Shown piece after piece: positions 9,345 to 18,143 of a stretch of DNA of 64,000 nucleotides; position 1 is the stretch's first letter; every line of letters starts with the position of its first letter. The notes under the pieces were generated by a model. The model was given only the letters and a program-made list of their open reading frames with translations, had not been told where the DNA came from and searched no databases. The DNA is taken from positions 1-64,000 of the forward strand of contig JABFQX010000024.1 in the NCBI GenBank assembly GCA_013141505.1, in the 5' to 3' direction. This stretch comes from Methyloglobulus sp. (GTDB lineage Bacteria; Pseudomonadota; Gammaproteobacteria; Methylococcales; Methylomonadaceae). A program made the translations under genes and the position numbers.

Positions 9345-11081
9345 GTGTCAATTTTTAGATTGTTTTCTGTGATTGCCCTCGTTTTTCTTTACGGTTGCGC
9401 CAGTACGCCTGAGCAGGTTTCGAGCCCAAAGCCAGTTGAAAAGACTGTCGTGTTGGCAAATCCCGCCATTAAAAAAGAACTGAAGATTGATAAAAATACC
9501 TTGGAACCTGACGTGCTATTCATGTTGATGACCGCCGAACTTGCAGGGCAAAGAGGCCAATATGATGTCGCTATGGAAGGTTACTACGAGGCGGCAAAAC
9601 GCACTCGCAATCCTAAGCTGGCGGAAAGATCGGCAATGATCGCTATGTACATGAAGGATGGCAGCCGATTAAATCAGGCTGTTTCCTTATGGTTGAAGCT
9701 GGATCCCGGTAATATTTCGGCCAGGAAAATAACCGCGCTTTCATCTTTCAAGACGGAAGATAAACAGCAAGCCGTTGAACAATTGAGTGCGTTGTTGAAA
9801 CGTGATCCTGCTGGCTTTGAAAAATCTTTGTTTGAGTTGGCAGGCGCGTTGCAAAAAGACGGCGATGCTAATTTTATTTATGGCGTGTTAGAAACATTGT
9901 CGGTTAAACATCCCGATCAGGCGGTGGTGTTTTATGTCCAGTCCATATTGGCTGCGGACATGAAAAAAAATGACTTGGCAGAGAAAAAAATAGATCAAGC
10001 CTTACGTTTGCAACCAAATTGGGATAAAGCCTTGATTATGCAAGCGCAGTTAGCGGCGTATGAGGGGGATTTCCAGAAGGCTGAAGGCTTGCTTAGAAAT
10101 GCGGTCAATAAATACCCCGACAATGAAAAATTTACAAAAATGCTGGCGCAAGTGCTGATCAAGTCAGCCAAGTATGACGAGGCGGGTGAAGTATACCAAG
10201 CTCTGGTTGCCAAGAATCCCAAGGACTCAGAGAGTTTATTTTCTTTGGGTCTGGTGCATTTGCAGCAAGACCGCGATGACAAGGCCGAAGATATTTTTAA
10301 ACAATTATTGACAGAGGCTGAATGGCGCAATCAAGCCAGTTTTTATCTCGGCAAAGTTGAAGAAAAGCGTGATAACACCGATAAAGCCCTGGCTTGGTTT
10401 GATAAGGTCAGTGAGGGGCCGTTCGAGTTTGAGGCGGCGATCACTGGAATTTCCCTGCTTGCCAAAGATAAGCAATTTGCCCGGGCGGAACAAAAACTGG
10501 CAGGGTTATCGGGCAAATTTCCAAAACAAAAGCCACGAATTGCGTTAATCCAGGCGGAGCTATACAGTCAACAAAAACAGTATGAGAAAGCCTTCGCATT
10601 TTTAACGGATGAACTAAAAATTTCTCCAGATCAGCCGGAGTTGCTTTATTCGAGGGCTTTGATAGCTGACCGGATGGGAAAGCTCGATATTATGGAAGCC
10701 GATTTAAAGAAAATATTGGCTAAAGTTCCTGATAATGTAGAGGCTTTAAATGCTTTAGGATATGGCTTGACCGAGAAAACCACACGTTATGCAGAAGCGG
10801 AAACTTACCTTATCCGTGCGTTAAAAGTAAAGCCGGACGAAGCGGTGATTCTGGATAGTTATGGTTGGCTGAAGTACAAGATGGGCGATCAACAAACCGC
10901 TTTGGCTTATCTGCAACGCGCCTATGACAAGCAAGCCGAGAATGAAATCGTCGCACATCTTGCTGAATTGCTTTGGGTTTCAGGAAAAAAAGATGAAGCC
11001 AGGAGGCTATTTGATAAAGCCTTTAGCGATGCACCAGATGATGTTTATCTTATTGAATTTAAAAATAAGTTCTTAAATTAA
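9345..11081 (+). CDS. Tetratricopeptide-repeat outer-membrane lipoprotein
   Basis: A 578-residue lipoprotein precursor. The signal peptide ends in a lipobox (VFLYGC, then AS), so Cys18 should be acylated. The rest is a long series of TPR-like helical repeats, clearest near ALGYGLTEKTTRYAEAETYL, YGWLKYKMGDQQTALAYLQR and IVAHLAELLWVSGKKDEARR. Start is a GTG with GGATAGGATT upstream. It is 5 bp from lolB, so the two are co-transcribed. TPR proteins at this position next to lolB are known in gammaproteobacteria and are usually unassigned; a scaffolding role at the outer membrane is inferred. Confidence 0.85.
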   Translation: MSIFRLFSVIALVFLYGCASTPEQVSSPKPVEKTVVLANPAIKKELKIDKNTLEPDVLFMLMTAELAGQRGQYDVAMEGYYEAAKRTRNPKLAERSAMIAMYMKDGSRLNQAVSLWLKLDPGNISARKITALSSFKTEDKQQAVEQLSALLKRDPAGFEKSLFELAGALQKDGDANFIYGVLETLSVKHPDQAVVFYVQSILAADMKKNDLAEKKIDQALRLQPNWDKALIMQAQLAAYEGDFQKAEGLLRNAVNKYPDNEKFTKMLAQVLIKSAKYDEAGEVYQALVAKNPKDSESLFSLGLVHLQQDRDDKAEDIFKQLLTEAEWRNQASFYLGKVEEKRDNTDKALAWFDKVSEGPFEFEAAITGISLLAKDKQFARAEQKLAGLSGKFPKQKPRIALIQAELYSQQKQYEKAFAFLTDELKISPDQPELLYSRALIADRMGKLDIMEADLKKILAKVPDNVEALNALGYGLTEKTTRYAEAETYLIRALKVKPDEAVILDSYGWLKYKMGDQQTALAYLQRAYDKQAENEIVAHLAELLWVSGKKDEARRLFDKAFSDAPDDVYLIEFKNKFLN

Positions 11082-11086
11082 GTAGC

Positions 11087-11674
11087 GTGTCGTATGTATT
11101 CACAAGACGGTTTTTTGTAACCGCCTTCATCCTCTTGTTATCGGCTTGCACCAGTGTTCCCAAGATGCCGGGTGATGCGTATTCAAAAGCCGCAAGAGAC
11201 TATCTCTATGGGCTGCAATTATGGCATTTTGAGGGACGGCTGGCTATTTCTTCACCGAAAGATGCATGGTCTGCAAATGCGGATTGGCGGCACTCAGGAA
11301 ACTCGGAAAACCTCAATTTGTCCGGGCCTTTAGGGCAGGGTGCTGTGGCGGTGGAGTTGGCTGATGGTGTCGTCAAAATAGACAGGGGCGGTGGTAATGT
11401 GCAATCGTCAGACCAGCCCGAGCGGTTTATCAGCCAACAAGTAGGGTTGTTTGTGCCATTGGAATCGCTGCGCTTTTGGGTGGTCGGCTTGCCTGATTCG
11501 GCGCAAGACTTTCAAGAAACGACGGATGGTTTTGTGCAGGCAGGATGGTTGGTTGAATATAAAACCATGCAGAAATCAGCAGGGCAGGTTATGCCGCAAA
11601 AAATGATAGTGTCAAAAGATCGGTTGAAGCTGAAATTAATTATCGATCAATGGGATTTGCAAGGATTTAAATGA
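11087..11674 (+). CDS. lolB: Outer-membrane lipoprotein receptor LolB
   Basis: LolB accepts lipoproteins from the periplasmic carrier LolA and inserts them in the outer membrane. The 195-residue precursor has a signal peptide with lipobox LLSAC and a LolB-type beta-rich fold, including WHFEGRLAISSPKDAWSANA and a region around RFWVVGLPDSAQDFQ. Start is a GTG, 5 bp after the TPR gene; the Shine-Dalgarno is weak, suggesting translational coupling. The stop overlaps the ispE start (ATGA). Confidence 0.92.
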   Translation: MSYVFTRRFFVTAFILLLSACTSVPKMPGDAYSKAARDYLYGLQLWHFEGRLAISSPKDAWSANADWRHSGNSENLNLSGPLGQGAVAVELADGVVKIDRGGGNVQSSDQPERFISQQVGLFVPLESLRFWVVGLPDSAQDFQETTDGFVQAGWLVEYKTMQKSAGQVMPQKMIVSKDRLKLKLIIDQWDLQGFK

Positions 11675-12543
11675 ACGCAAGTTTTGAAGACTCGGCATGG
11701 CAACAAAAATGGCCTGCGCCGGCAAAATTGAATTTAATGCTGCGGATAACCGGGCGACGGGAAGATGGTTACCATTTGCTGCAAACCGTATTTCAGTTTG
11801 TCGATTTATGTGACTGGCTTAAGTTTCATCCTGTTGCAGATGGTGAAGTTAGTTTAAAAAAAGCCATTCCTGGCGTGGCGGCGGCGGATGATTTGACAGT
11901 TAGGGCTGCCAAGTTACTAAAGGCCGAGACCGGTTGCAAGCAGGGTGTTTGCATAGAAGTTGAAAAAAATTTGCCGATGGGCGGTGGCCTGGGCGGCGGC
12001 AGTTCCGATGCGGCAACAACCTTACTGGTCTTGAATCAGCTATGGGGGTTGCATCTCCCTAAAGAAAAATTGCTGTCGATGGGCTTGGCGCTGGGTGCCG
12101 ATGTACCTGTGTTTGTTGCCGGGCATTCTTCCTGGGGTGAGGGTGTTGGCGAGAAACTTAGTGAAATAAACCTTCCTGAACAGTGGGTTGTCATCATTAA
12201 GCCAGATTGCCATGTAGACACAAAAGAAGTTTTTTCTGCCAAAGAATTGACACGCAATAGCAAATCCATCACAATGCCGCAGTTTACAGGGGGCGATCAT
12301 CAGAATGATTGCCTTGATGTGGTTTGTCAGCGTTACCCGATTGTTAAAGGGGCTTTGCAAGCATTATCCCAATTTTCGGCGGCAAGGCTTACGGGCACAG
12401 GCGCTTGTGTTTTTGCACAATTTGATTCATATGAAGCCGCTGCCGTTGCTTTTGACGCTTTGAAGGATAAATGGGTTATATATTTAGCAAAAGGCATTAA
12501 TGAATCGCCTTTAGTTGCAAAACTTGAATTGAGTAAAAGATAA
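11671..12543 (+). CDS. ispE: 4-diphosphocytidyl-2-C-methyl-D-erythritol kinase
   Basis: IspE phosphorylates CDP-methylerythritol in the MEP pathway of isoprenoid synthesis. The 290-residue protein has the N-terminal WPAPAKLNLMLRITGRREDG motif and the GHMP-kinase glycine-rich ATP loop (PMGGGLGGGSSDAATTLL), plus a C-terminal GTGACVFAQF motif. It overlaps lolB by 4 bases and is followed within 8 bp by tRNA-Gln and then prs, the classic gammaproteobacterial order. Confidence 0.97.
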   Translation: MNASFEDSAWQQKWPAPAKLNLMLRITGRREDGYHLLQTVFQFVDLCDWLKFHPVADGEVSLKKAIPGVAAADDLTVRAAKLLKAETGCKQGVCIEVEKNLPMGGGLGGGSSDAATTLLVLNQLWGLHLPKEKLLSMGLALGADVPVFVAGHSSWGEGVGEKLSEINLPEQWVVIIKPDCHVDTKEVFSAKELTRNSKSITMPQFTGGDHQNDCLDVVCQRYPIVKGALQALSQFSAARLTGTGACVFAQFDSYEAAAVAFDALKDKWVIYLAKGINESPLVAKLELSKR

Positions 12544-12551
12544 AGAATTAA

Positions 12552-12626
12552 TGGGTCGTCGCCAAGCGGTAAGGCACGGGGTTTTGATCTCCGCATACCT
12601 AGGTTCGAATCCTAGCGACCCAGCCA
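12552..12626 (+). tRNA. tRNA-Gln (anticodon TTG)
   Basis: A 75-base cloverleaf with encoded CCA. The acceptor arm TGGGTCG pairs with CGACCCA, the anticodon loop is TTTTGAT, and the T arm contains GGTTCGAATCC. It sits 8 bases after ispE and 39 bases before prs, and is probably processed from their common transcript. Confidence 0.96.
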
Positions 12627-12665
12627 TTTTCTCGTATGGGCTAAGTAAAATTCAGGAGTGCTCGG

Positions 12666-13619
12666 ATGAATGACACCTCCATGATGGTGTTTTCAGGAAA
12701 TGCTAACTTGGCTCTGTCCGAAGGTATCGTCAAAAAGCTCAACATGCGCTTGGGTATGGCGACAGTCGGAAAGTTCAGTGATGGTGAAGTTGCTGTTGAA
12801 ATAGAAGAGAATGTCCGTGGTAAAGATGTTTTCGTCATACAGCCGACCTGTTCACCCACTAACGACAATTTGATGGAACTGCTGGTGATGATGGACGCTT
12901 TGAAACGTGCGTCGGCATCCCGGATAACGGCAGTGTTGCCCTATTATGGATATGCTAGGCAGGACAGGCGGTCAAGATCGGCACGGGTGCCTATTACGGC
13001 TAAGTTGGTTGCCCAAATGATAGAACAGGCTGGCGCAGATAGGGTTTTAACGGTCGATTTACATGCTGACCAAATCCAAGGTTTTTTTGATATTCCTGTC
13101 GATAATGTGTACGCTTCACCTTTATTGCTAGGTGATGTATGGCGGCAGCAATATAAAGATTTAATTGTGGTCTCCCCCGATGTGGGTGGCGTTGTTAGAG
13201 CTAGGGCGCTTGCCAAGCGTCTGGATGATGCAGATCTTGCCATCATTGACAAGCGCAGGCCAAAGGCTAATGTCTCCGAAATCATGCATATTATCGGTGA
13301 CGTAGAGAACCGGACTTGTGTGTTGATTGATGACTTAGTGGACACCGCAGGTACTTTGTGTCATGCCGCTAAAGCACTTAAAGAACACGGTGCCGATAAA
13401 GTGGTAGCGTATTGTACCCATGCAGTGCTATCGGGTTCAGCACTGAAAAATATCAATGGCTCCTTGCTAGATGAATTGGTCGTTACCGACACGATCCCTT
13501 TAAGTGGCGAAGCGGGAAAATCGGTAAAGATCAGGCAACTTAGTGTCGCAGAAATGTTGGCCGAGACGATAAGGCGTATTGCCGTAGGTGAGTCAGTAAG
13601 CTCGCTTTACGTTGATTGA
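12666..13619 (+). CDS. prs: Ribose-phosphate pyrophosphokinase
   Basis: Prs makes PRPP from ribose-5-phosphate and ATP for nucleotide, His, Trp and NAD synthesis. The 317-residue protein has the PRPP synthetase signature ([17 protein letters not shown]), a flexible catalytic loop near [18 protein letters not shown] and the PRPP-binding loop [20 protein letters not shown]. An AGGAG lies 8 bases before the ATG. The gene has full family length. Confidence 0.98.
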   Translation: MNDTSMMVFSGNANLALSEGIVKKLNMRLGMATVGKFSDGEVAVEIEENVRGKDVFVIQPTCSPTNDNLMELLVMMDALKRASASRITAVLPYYGYARQDRRSRSARVPITAKLVAQMIEQAGADRVLTVDLHADQIQGFFDIPVDNVYASPLLLGDVWRQQYKDLIVVSPDVGGVVRARALAKRLDDADLAIIDKRRPKANVSEIMHIIGDVENRTCVLIDDLVDTAGTLCHAAKALKEHGADKVVAYCTHAVLSGSALKNINGSLLDELVVTDTIPLSGEAGKSVKIRQLSVAEMLAETIRRIAVGESVSSLYVD

Positions 13620-13643
13620 TAAGTTTAAATAAGTTTTATGTAA

Positions 13644-13657
13644 GCGCTTGAAAGCGC
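13644..13657 (+). promoter_or_regulatory. Small hairpin in the rplY leader
   Basis: GCGCT (13644-13648), loop TGAA, AGCGC (13653-13657) form a perfect 5-bp stem just upstream of the rplY start. It could affect initiation. It is too short to be a terminator and has no T-run. Confidence 0.35.
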
Positions 13658-13673
13658 AGGGTTGAGTAAAGAA

Positions 13674-14297
13674 ATGTCAAATGTATTCGAGTTTGTTGCA
13701 GAAAGTCGTGCCAAGTCAGGAACAGGTGCTGCGCGTGCCGTACGTCGTGCGGGTAAAGTTCCGGCAGTCATTTACGGCGGTCATGCAGAGCCTAGAATGT
13801 TGGCGCTAAGCCATAACGAAGTAGTAAAACACCTTGAGCATGAGGCTGTCTACTCGCATGTGCTAGATGTGAGTATTGACGGTAAAAAAGAAAAAGTAAT
13901 ATTGAAAGGTGTGCAGCGCAATCCTGCGAAGTTTCAAATTCTGCATTTGGACTTTCTTCGCGTCAGTATGTCTGAAGCCATAAAAGTTCACGTGCCTCTG
14001 CATTTCACTAACGAAAGTACATCTGTAGGTGGAAAAAAAGGCGGCATAGCGGCGCACTCAATGGTTGACGTTGAAGTAACTTGCTTGCCTTCAGCGTTAC
14101 CTGAGTTTATTGAGGTTGATTTGGCTAAGGTGGATATTGGTGACACATTGCATCTGACTGATTTAGTTTTGCCGAAAGGAGTTGAAATTGTTTTATTACA
14201 TCAAGGCTCTGAGCACAACTTGCCTGTAGTTTCAATGATGGCATCAAAAGCAAGCAAAGAAGACGCTGCTGATGATGCAAGCAAAGTTGGCGAGTAA
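13674..14297 (+). CDS. rplY: 50S ribosomal protein L25 (long, CTC-type)
   Basis: L25 binds 5S rRNA. This is the long form of 207 residues, with the N-terminal L25 domain (FVAESRAKSGTGAARAVRRA) and a C-terminal TL5/CTC beta domain (VDVEVTCLPSALPEFIEVDL). I chose ATG 13674; a TTG at 13662 in the same frame, preceded by GCAGGG, is a possible alternative. It sits between prs and pth as in most gammaproteobacteria. Confidence 0.95.
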   Translation: MSNVFEFVAESRAKSGTGAARAVRRAGKVPAVIYGGHAEPRMLALSHNEVVKHLEHEAVYSHVLDVSIDGKKEKVILKGVQRNPAKFQILHLDFLRVSMSEAIKVHVPLHFTNESTSVGGKKGGIAAHSMVDVEVTCLPSALPEFIEVDLAKVDIGDTLHLTDLVLPKGVEIVLLHQGSEHNLPVVSMMASKASKEDAADDASKVGE

Positions 14298-14314
14298 TGA
14301 CGTTGTTATAGGCC

Positions 14315-14881
14315 ATGATAAAACTTATCGTTGGTTTGGGTAATCCAGGTCAGCAATACGAAAAAACCCGGCATAATGCCGGGTTTTTGTTTTTGGACAG
14401 TTTGGCTTCAGAGCGTTCTTGCAATTGGTCGAATAAGTCTGCCTTTCAAGGTTTGATAGCAGAATATAATTGCGGCGGCGAAAAAGTATTGCTCCTTAAG
14501 CCGCAGGGTTATATGAACAGGAGCGGACAATCTGTTGGCAAAGTCGCCATGTATTACAAATTGTCGCCTGAAGAGATCCTGGTCGTCCATGATGAATTGG
14601 ATTTTGAGGCAGGAGTCTTGAAGCTAAAAAAAGACGGTGGGCACGCGGGTCATAATGGCTTGCGCGACATCATAGCGCATTTAGGCAGCAAAAACTTTTA
14701 CCGCTTAAGGATAGGTATAGGTCGCCCGTCCGCCGCATCCGTGGTCGCTGATTATGTTTTGTCTGTACCATCAAAATCTGACTTGCAATTGCTAGGTTCA
14801 GCGATTGATCTAGGCAAAGAATTCATCGACAGCATTGTTGCGGGTGACACGGCAGTGGTAATGAACAAGTTGAATAGCTGA
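14315..14881 (+). CDS. pth: Peptidyl-tRNA hydrolase
   Basis: Pth releases tRNA from prematurely dropped peptidyl-tRNA. The 188-residue protein has the family motifs MIKLIVGLGNPGQQYEKTRH (with the catalytic His in RHNAGF), KPQGYMNRSG and HDELDFEAG. It lies 17 bp after rplY. The first 25 codons contain a terminator-like hairpin, listed separately. No ychF gene follows, unlike in many relatives. Confidence 0.97.
   Translation: MIKLIVGLGNPGQQYEKTRHNAGFLFLDSLASERSCNWSNKSAFQGLIAEYNCGGEKVLLLKPQGYMNRSGQSVGKVAMYYKLSPEEILVVHDELDFEAGVLKLKKDGGHAGHNGLRDIIAHLGSKNFYRLRIGIGRPSAASVVADYVLSVPSKSDLQLLGSAIDLGKEFIDSIVAGDTAVVMNKLNS
14362..14388 (+). terminator. Terminator-like hairpin inside the pth coding region
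   Basis: AAAAACCCGGCA (14362-14373) and TGCCGGGTTTTT (14377-14388) are a perfect 12-bp inverted repeat with a TAA loop, followed by GTTTTT. This has every feature of an intrinsic terminator, yet it lies at codons 16-25 of pth, across the conserved KTRHNAGF motif. It may attenuate transcription entering pth from rplY, or it may be tolerated because translating ribosomes melt it. Confidence 0.55.
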
Positions 14882-14982
14882 AAAAAGAGTTCATTCTTAC
14901 TTTGTTTGAGTCTGCTTGAAACTAAAAAGTGACATATAAAAATAGCCGGATGAATAAAAACGGAAGCGTGTTAAATCATCGG

Positions 14983-15011
14983 TTGACAGTGAGTAGCCGA
15001 TAAAAGATAAT
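14983..15011 (+). promoter_or_regulatory. Strong sigma-70 promoter of the tRNA-Tyr-Gly-Thr operon
   Basis: A perfect -35 TTGACA (14983-14988) and a near-perfect -10 GATAAT (15006-15011) are separated by 17 bases. The first tRNA starts 19 bases downstream, consistent with a short leader. Confidence 0.85.
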
Positions 15012-15030
15012 GCTTCGTTTACGCAATATC

Positions 15031-15115
15031 GGAGAGGTTCCCGAGCGGCCAAAGGGATCAGACTGTAAATCTGCCGGCTCTGCCTTCGGAGGTTCGAATC
15101 CTCCCCTCTCCACCA
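15031..15115 (+). tRNA. tRNA-Tyr (anticodon GTA)
   Basis: An 85-base class II tRNA with a long variable arm. Acceptor GGAGAGG pairs with CCTCTCC, the anticodon loop is CTGTAAA, and CCA is encoded. It is first in a three-tRNA operon. Confidence 0.96.
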
Positions 15116-15135
15116 TCTTTTTATTTAAAACATCT

Positions 15136-15209
15136 GCGGGTGTAGTTCAATGGTAGAACTCCAGCCTTCCAAGCTGATCACGTGGGTTCGATTCCCATCA
15201 CCCGCTCCA
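15136..15209 (+). tRNA. tRNA-Gly (anticodon TCC)
   Basis: A 74-base cloverleaf. Acceptor GCGGGTG pairs with CACCCGC, the anticodon loop is CTTCCAA, the T arm contains GGTTCGATTCC, and CCA is encoded. It is second in the operon, 20 bases after tRNA-Tyr. Confidence 0.96.
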
Positions 15210-15217
15210 TACGTAAG

Positions 15218-15293
<76 letters not shown>

Positions 15294-15357
15294 ATTCTGA
15301 TTTGATGGTGTGGCATTTTTTAGGAATTGAAGGCACTCTATCTAATACATCACAAAG

Positions 15358-16422
15358 CTAAGCAGTCATATCCTCAAGAACATATTGCTTAGCTTTAGCG
15401 CCGGAAACTTCCTTAACTAGCTTAGGTACAAGATAACCGGGTAAGGTATTTTGCATTTGTGTTAATAGCGTCATAGCTTCGGTTTCGGATACTTCAAAAT
15501 GCCTTGTCCCCATTGCTTTATCCAATGAATGCAGGTAATAAGGGATGATGCCGAGGGTGAAAAGTTTTTCGCTCAATTCGCAGAGAATTGCCGCGTTATC
15601 ATTCACGCCTTTTAGCAACACCGATTGGTTCAGCAAAGTAATGCCGCTCTTTTTAAATAAGGTGCAGGCATTGATTACCCGTTCATTGATTTCATTGGCA
15701 TGATTGGAGTGTACAACCACGACGATCTGTTTGCTATGAGTGACCAAAACCTTGAGCAGCTCATCAGTTACCCGTGCCGGTAAAACAATAGGCAAACGGC
15801 TGTGTATCCTTATTCGCTTGATATGGCTAATGCCGTCCAACTGTTCAATCAGATGCGCCAATCTTGCATCGCTTAACAGCAGTGGGTCGCCGCCGCTCAG
15901 TATGACTTCGGTAATCGTCGGGTCGGATTTGATGGCTTCGATGGCTTTGCCTTCCTGCTGTTTACTGAGTTGTAATTCGTTATACGGAAAATTCCGACGG
16001 AAACAATACCGGCAATTAATGGCGCAACTGCCGGTATTGATAAACAAAACCCTGCCTTGGTATTTGCGTAATAGTCCGGGATGCACAACGGCTTCAATAT
16101 CACCGACCGGGTCGTTGCTATAACCGGGAAAATTTGTCAATTCATCAACAATAGGTAGCACTTGCCTTAATAACGGGTCGTCAGGATTGCCTTTTTTCAT
16201 ACTTGCCGCAAAGCTCATCGGAACACGTATTGGAAAATGGTCACTGGCAGCCGCTGAAATCGGTAAATCGGCTGTAGATAGCATAAGGAAGGCGCATAAA
16301 TCTTCAATTGAAGTGAAGGCTTTGGCCAATTGCTGTTGCCAAGTAAGGGCAAAATGCATGGCTTCTGATTGTTTTTCCGGCATGTCGGGTGTAATTAGGT
16401 TTCTATAGGCTAAGTCGTCCAT
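15358..16422 (-). CDS. epmB: EF-P beta-lysylation protein EpmB (lysine 2,3-aminomutase-like)
   Basis: EpmB is a radical-SAM, PLP-dependent enzyme that converts (S)-alpha-lysine to (R)-beta-lysine for attachment to elongation factor P. The 354-residue protein has the radical-SAM cluster CAINCRYCFRRNFPY, the strand SGGDPLLLSD and a C-terminal PLP-domain remnant. It lies divergent from efp-epmA with a 42-bp gap, so the three modification genes share one control region. Family length is normal. Confidence 0.95.
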   Translation of the reverse strand: MDDLAYRNLITPDMPEKQSEAMHFALTWQQQLAKAFTSIEDLCAFLMLSTADLPISAAASDHFPIRVPMSFAASMKKGNPDDPLLRQVLPIVDELTNFPGYSNDPVGDIEAVVHPGLLRKYQGRVLFINTGSCAINCRYCFRRNFPYNELQLSKQQEGKAIEAIKSDPTITEVILSGGDPLLLSDARLAHLIEQLDGISHIKRIRIHSRLPIVLPARVTDELLKVLVTHSKQIVVVVHSNHANEINERVINACTLFKKSGITLLNQSVLLKGVNDNAAILCELSEKLFTLGIIPYYLHSLDKAMGTRHFEVSETEAMTLLTQMQNTLPGYLVPKLVKEVSGAKAKQYVLEDMTA

Positions 16423-16464
16423 TATAATGCCGCCATTTAGTTTATTGTTTTCTTCGAGGATAGA

Positions 16465-17034
16465 ATGGCTGTTTATAGCACTAATGAGTTTAAAGCCGGA
16501 TTAAAAATCATGTTGGACAATGATCCGTGTTCGATTATTGAGAATGAATTCGTTAAACCGGGTAAAGGTCAGGCGTTCAGCCGCGTGAGGATCAGAAATC
16601 TCAAAACCGGTCGCGTCATCGAGCGCACCTTCAAGTCCGGAGAAAGCCTTGAAGGCGCAGATGTGATGGATGTGGAAATGCAATATCTTTACAACGATGG
16701 CGAATATCGACACTTTATGGTGCCTGATACGTTCGAACAATATCAGGCGGATGATAAAATAGTCGGCGATGCGACTAAGTGGTTGAAAGATCAAGATTCC
16801 TGTACAGTTACTTTATGGAATGATGCGCCGCTTGCCGTGACCCCCGCTAACTTTGTCGAATTGGCAATTGTTGAGACTGATCCGGGTGTGCGTGGCGATA
16901 CTTCTGGCGGCGGCGGCAAACCTGCCAAATTGGATACCGGCGCAGTCGTGCGCGTGCCGTTGTTTGTGCAGATCGGTGAAGTGATTAAAGTGGATACCAG
17001 GACTGGGGAATATATCTCACGGGTTAAAGAGTAA
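16465..17034 (+). CDS. efp: Elongation factor P
   Basis: EF-P relieves ribosome stalling at polyproline stretches. The 189-residue protein has the conserved modification loop [10 protein letters not shown], with the lysine at position 34 as in E. coli EF-P, followed by the two OB domains. GAGG precedes the ATG. The neighbouring epmB and epmA supply the beta-lysine modification of Lys34. Confidence 0.98.
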   Translation: MAVYSTNEFKAGLKIMLDNDPCSIIENEFVKPGKGQAFSRVRIRNLKTGRVIERTFKSGESLEGADVMDVEMQYLYNDGEYRHFMVPDTFEQYQADDKIVGDATKWLKDQDSCTVTLWNDAPLAVTPANFVELAIVETDPGVRGDTSGGGGKPAKLDTGAVVRVPLFVQIGEVIKVDTRTGEYISRVKE

Positions 17035-17084
17035 TTTGGCTTACCACAATATTTCCCCAATGCTTGCTTAATTGTTAGGCTAGT

Positions 17085-18071
17085 TTGGATACGCAAAAAA
17101 GTGAATGGCAGTCAGCATGTTCTTTGGAGTTACTGCGCTTACGGGCGCAAACACTCCAGAAAATACGCCGGTTTTTTATGGATAGATCCGTTCTTGAAGT
17201 GGAGACGCCCTTATTGGGCCAGGCAGTAGGTACGGATCCAAATCTGAGTTTTTTTACGAGTGAATATCATTATCCGCCCATGCAAAAAAAAATGTTTTTG
17301 CAGACTTCGCCGGAATTTGCCATGAAACGACTGCTGGCGGCGGGTTGCGGGTCGGTTTATCAGATTTGTAAGGCATTCAGGAATGAGGAATCGGGACGGT
17401 TTCATAATCCTGAATTTACGATGCTTGAGTGGTATCGTGTGGATTTTGGTTTGTCCGAATTAATGGCTGAAGTCGAAGAATTGATGGCATTATTATTTGA
17501 ACATCAGGGCTTACAGCCAACGCAACGAGTCAGCTACCAAAGTCTTTTTCAGCAATACACTGGCTTGGATTGCCTTGATTTCTGTTATGAAGATTATGTG
17601 GCATACGTCCAAAATAGCGGGCTTTTCGATGCGATTGCATTGTGTGGACACGATCATGCAGTGTGGCTGGATTTTATTTTCAGCCATGGTATTCAGCCGC
17701 ACTTAGGAGAAAGCGCATTCTTGGTAGTCTATGGTTATCCTGCGTGTCAATCCTCACTAGCCAGGATAAATGCAGAAAACCCTTTAATTACGGATCGGTT
17801 TGAGTTGTTTCTTAAGGGTGTTGAATTAGGTAATGGCTATTATGAACTCAATGATGCTCTGGAACAGGAACGTCGATTCGACCAGGAAATCGCGCTCAGG
17901 GAACGCTTGCAGCGCCCTGCTGCCATCAAGGATGAGCGGCTGCTAGGCGCATTGGCTCAAGGTTTGCCAGATTGTTCCGGTGTCGCAATAGGTCTGGATC
18001 GGATCTTAATGTTGTTGTCCAATAGCCCAACAATTGACGGCGTTTTAGCTTTTCCTGTAAGCAATGCTTAA
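17085..18071 (+). CDS. epmA: EF-P lysyl-transferase EpmA (PoxA/GenX)
   Basis: EpmA is a truncated class II lysyl-tRNA synthetase paralogue that ligates beta-lysine to EF-P Lys34. The 328-residue protein has class II motifs 2 (FRNEESGRFHNPEFTMLEWY) and 3 (GVAIGLDRILMLL) but lacks the tRNA anticodon-binding domain. The frame begins with a TTG; a slightly downstream start is possible. It follows efp after 50 bp. Confidence 0.95.
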   Translation: MDTQKSEWQSACSLELLRLRAQTLQKIRRFFMDRSVLEVETPLLGQAVGTDPNLSFFTSEYHYPPMQKKMFLQTSPEFAMKRLLAAGCGSVYQICKAFRNEESGRFHNPEFTMLEWYRVDFGLSELMAEVEELMALLFEHQGLQPTQRVSYQSLFQQYTGLDCLDFCYEDYVAYVQNSGLFDAIALCGHDHAVWLDFIFSHGIQPHLGESAFLVVYGYPACQSSLARINAENPLITDRFELFLKGVELGNGYYELNDALEQERRFDQEIALRERLQRPAAIKDERLLGALAQGLPDCSGVAIGLDRILMLLSNSPTIDGVLAFPVSNA

Positions 18072-18143
18072 TCATAATGAATATTTTGTGTATTATAATC
18101 ATTCGATTTTTGTAGCAGGCGGCGACATTTCTTTTAGGTTTAA

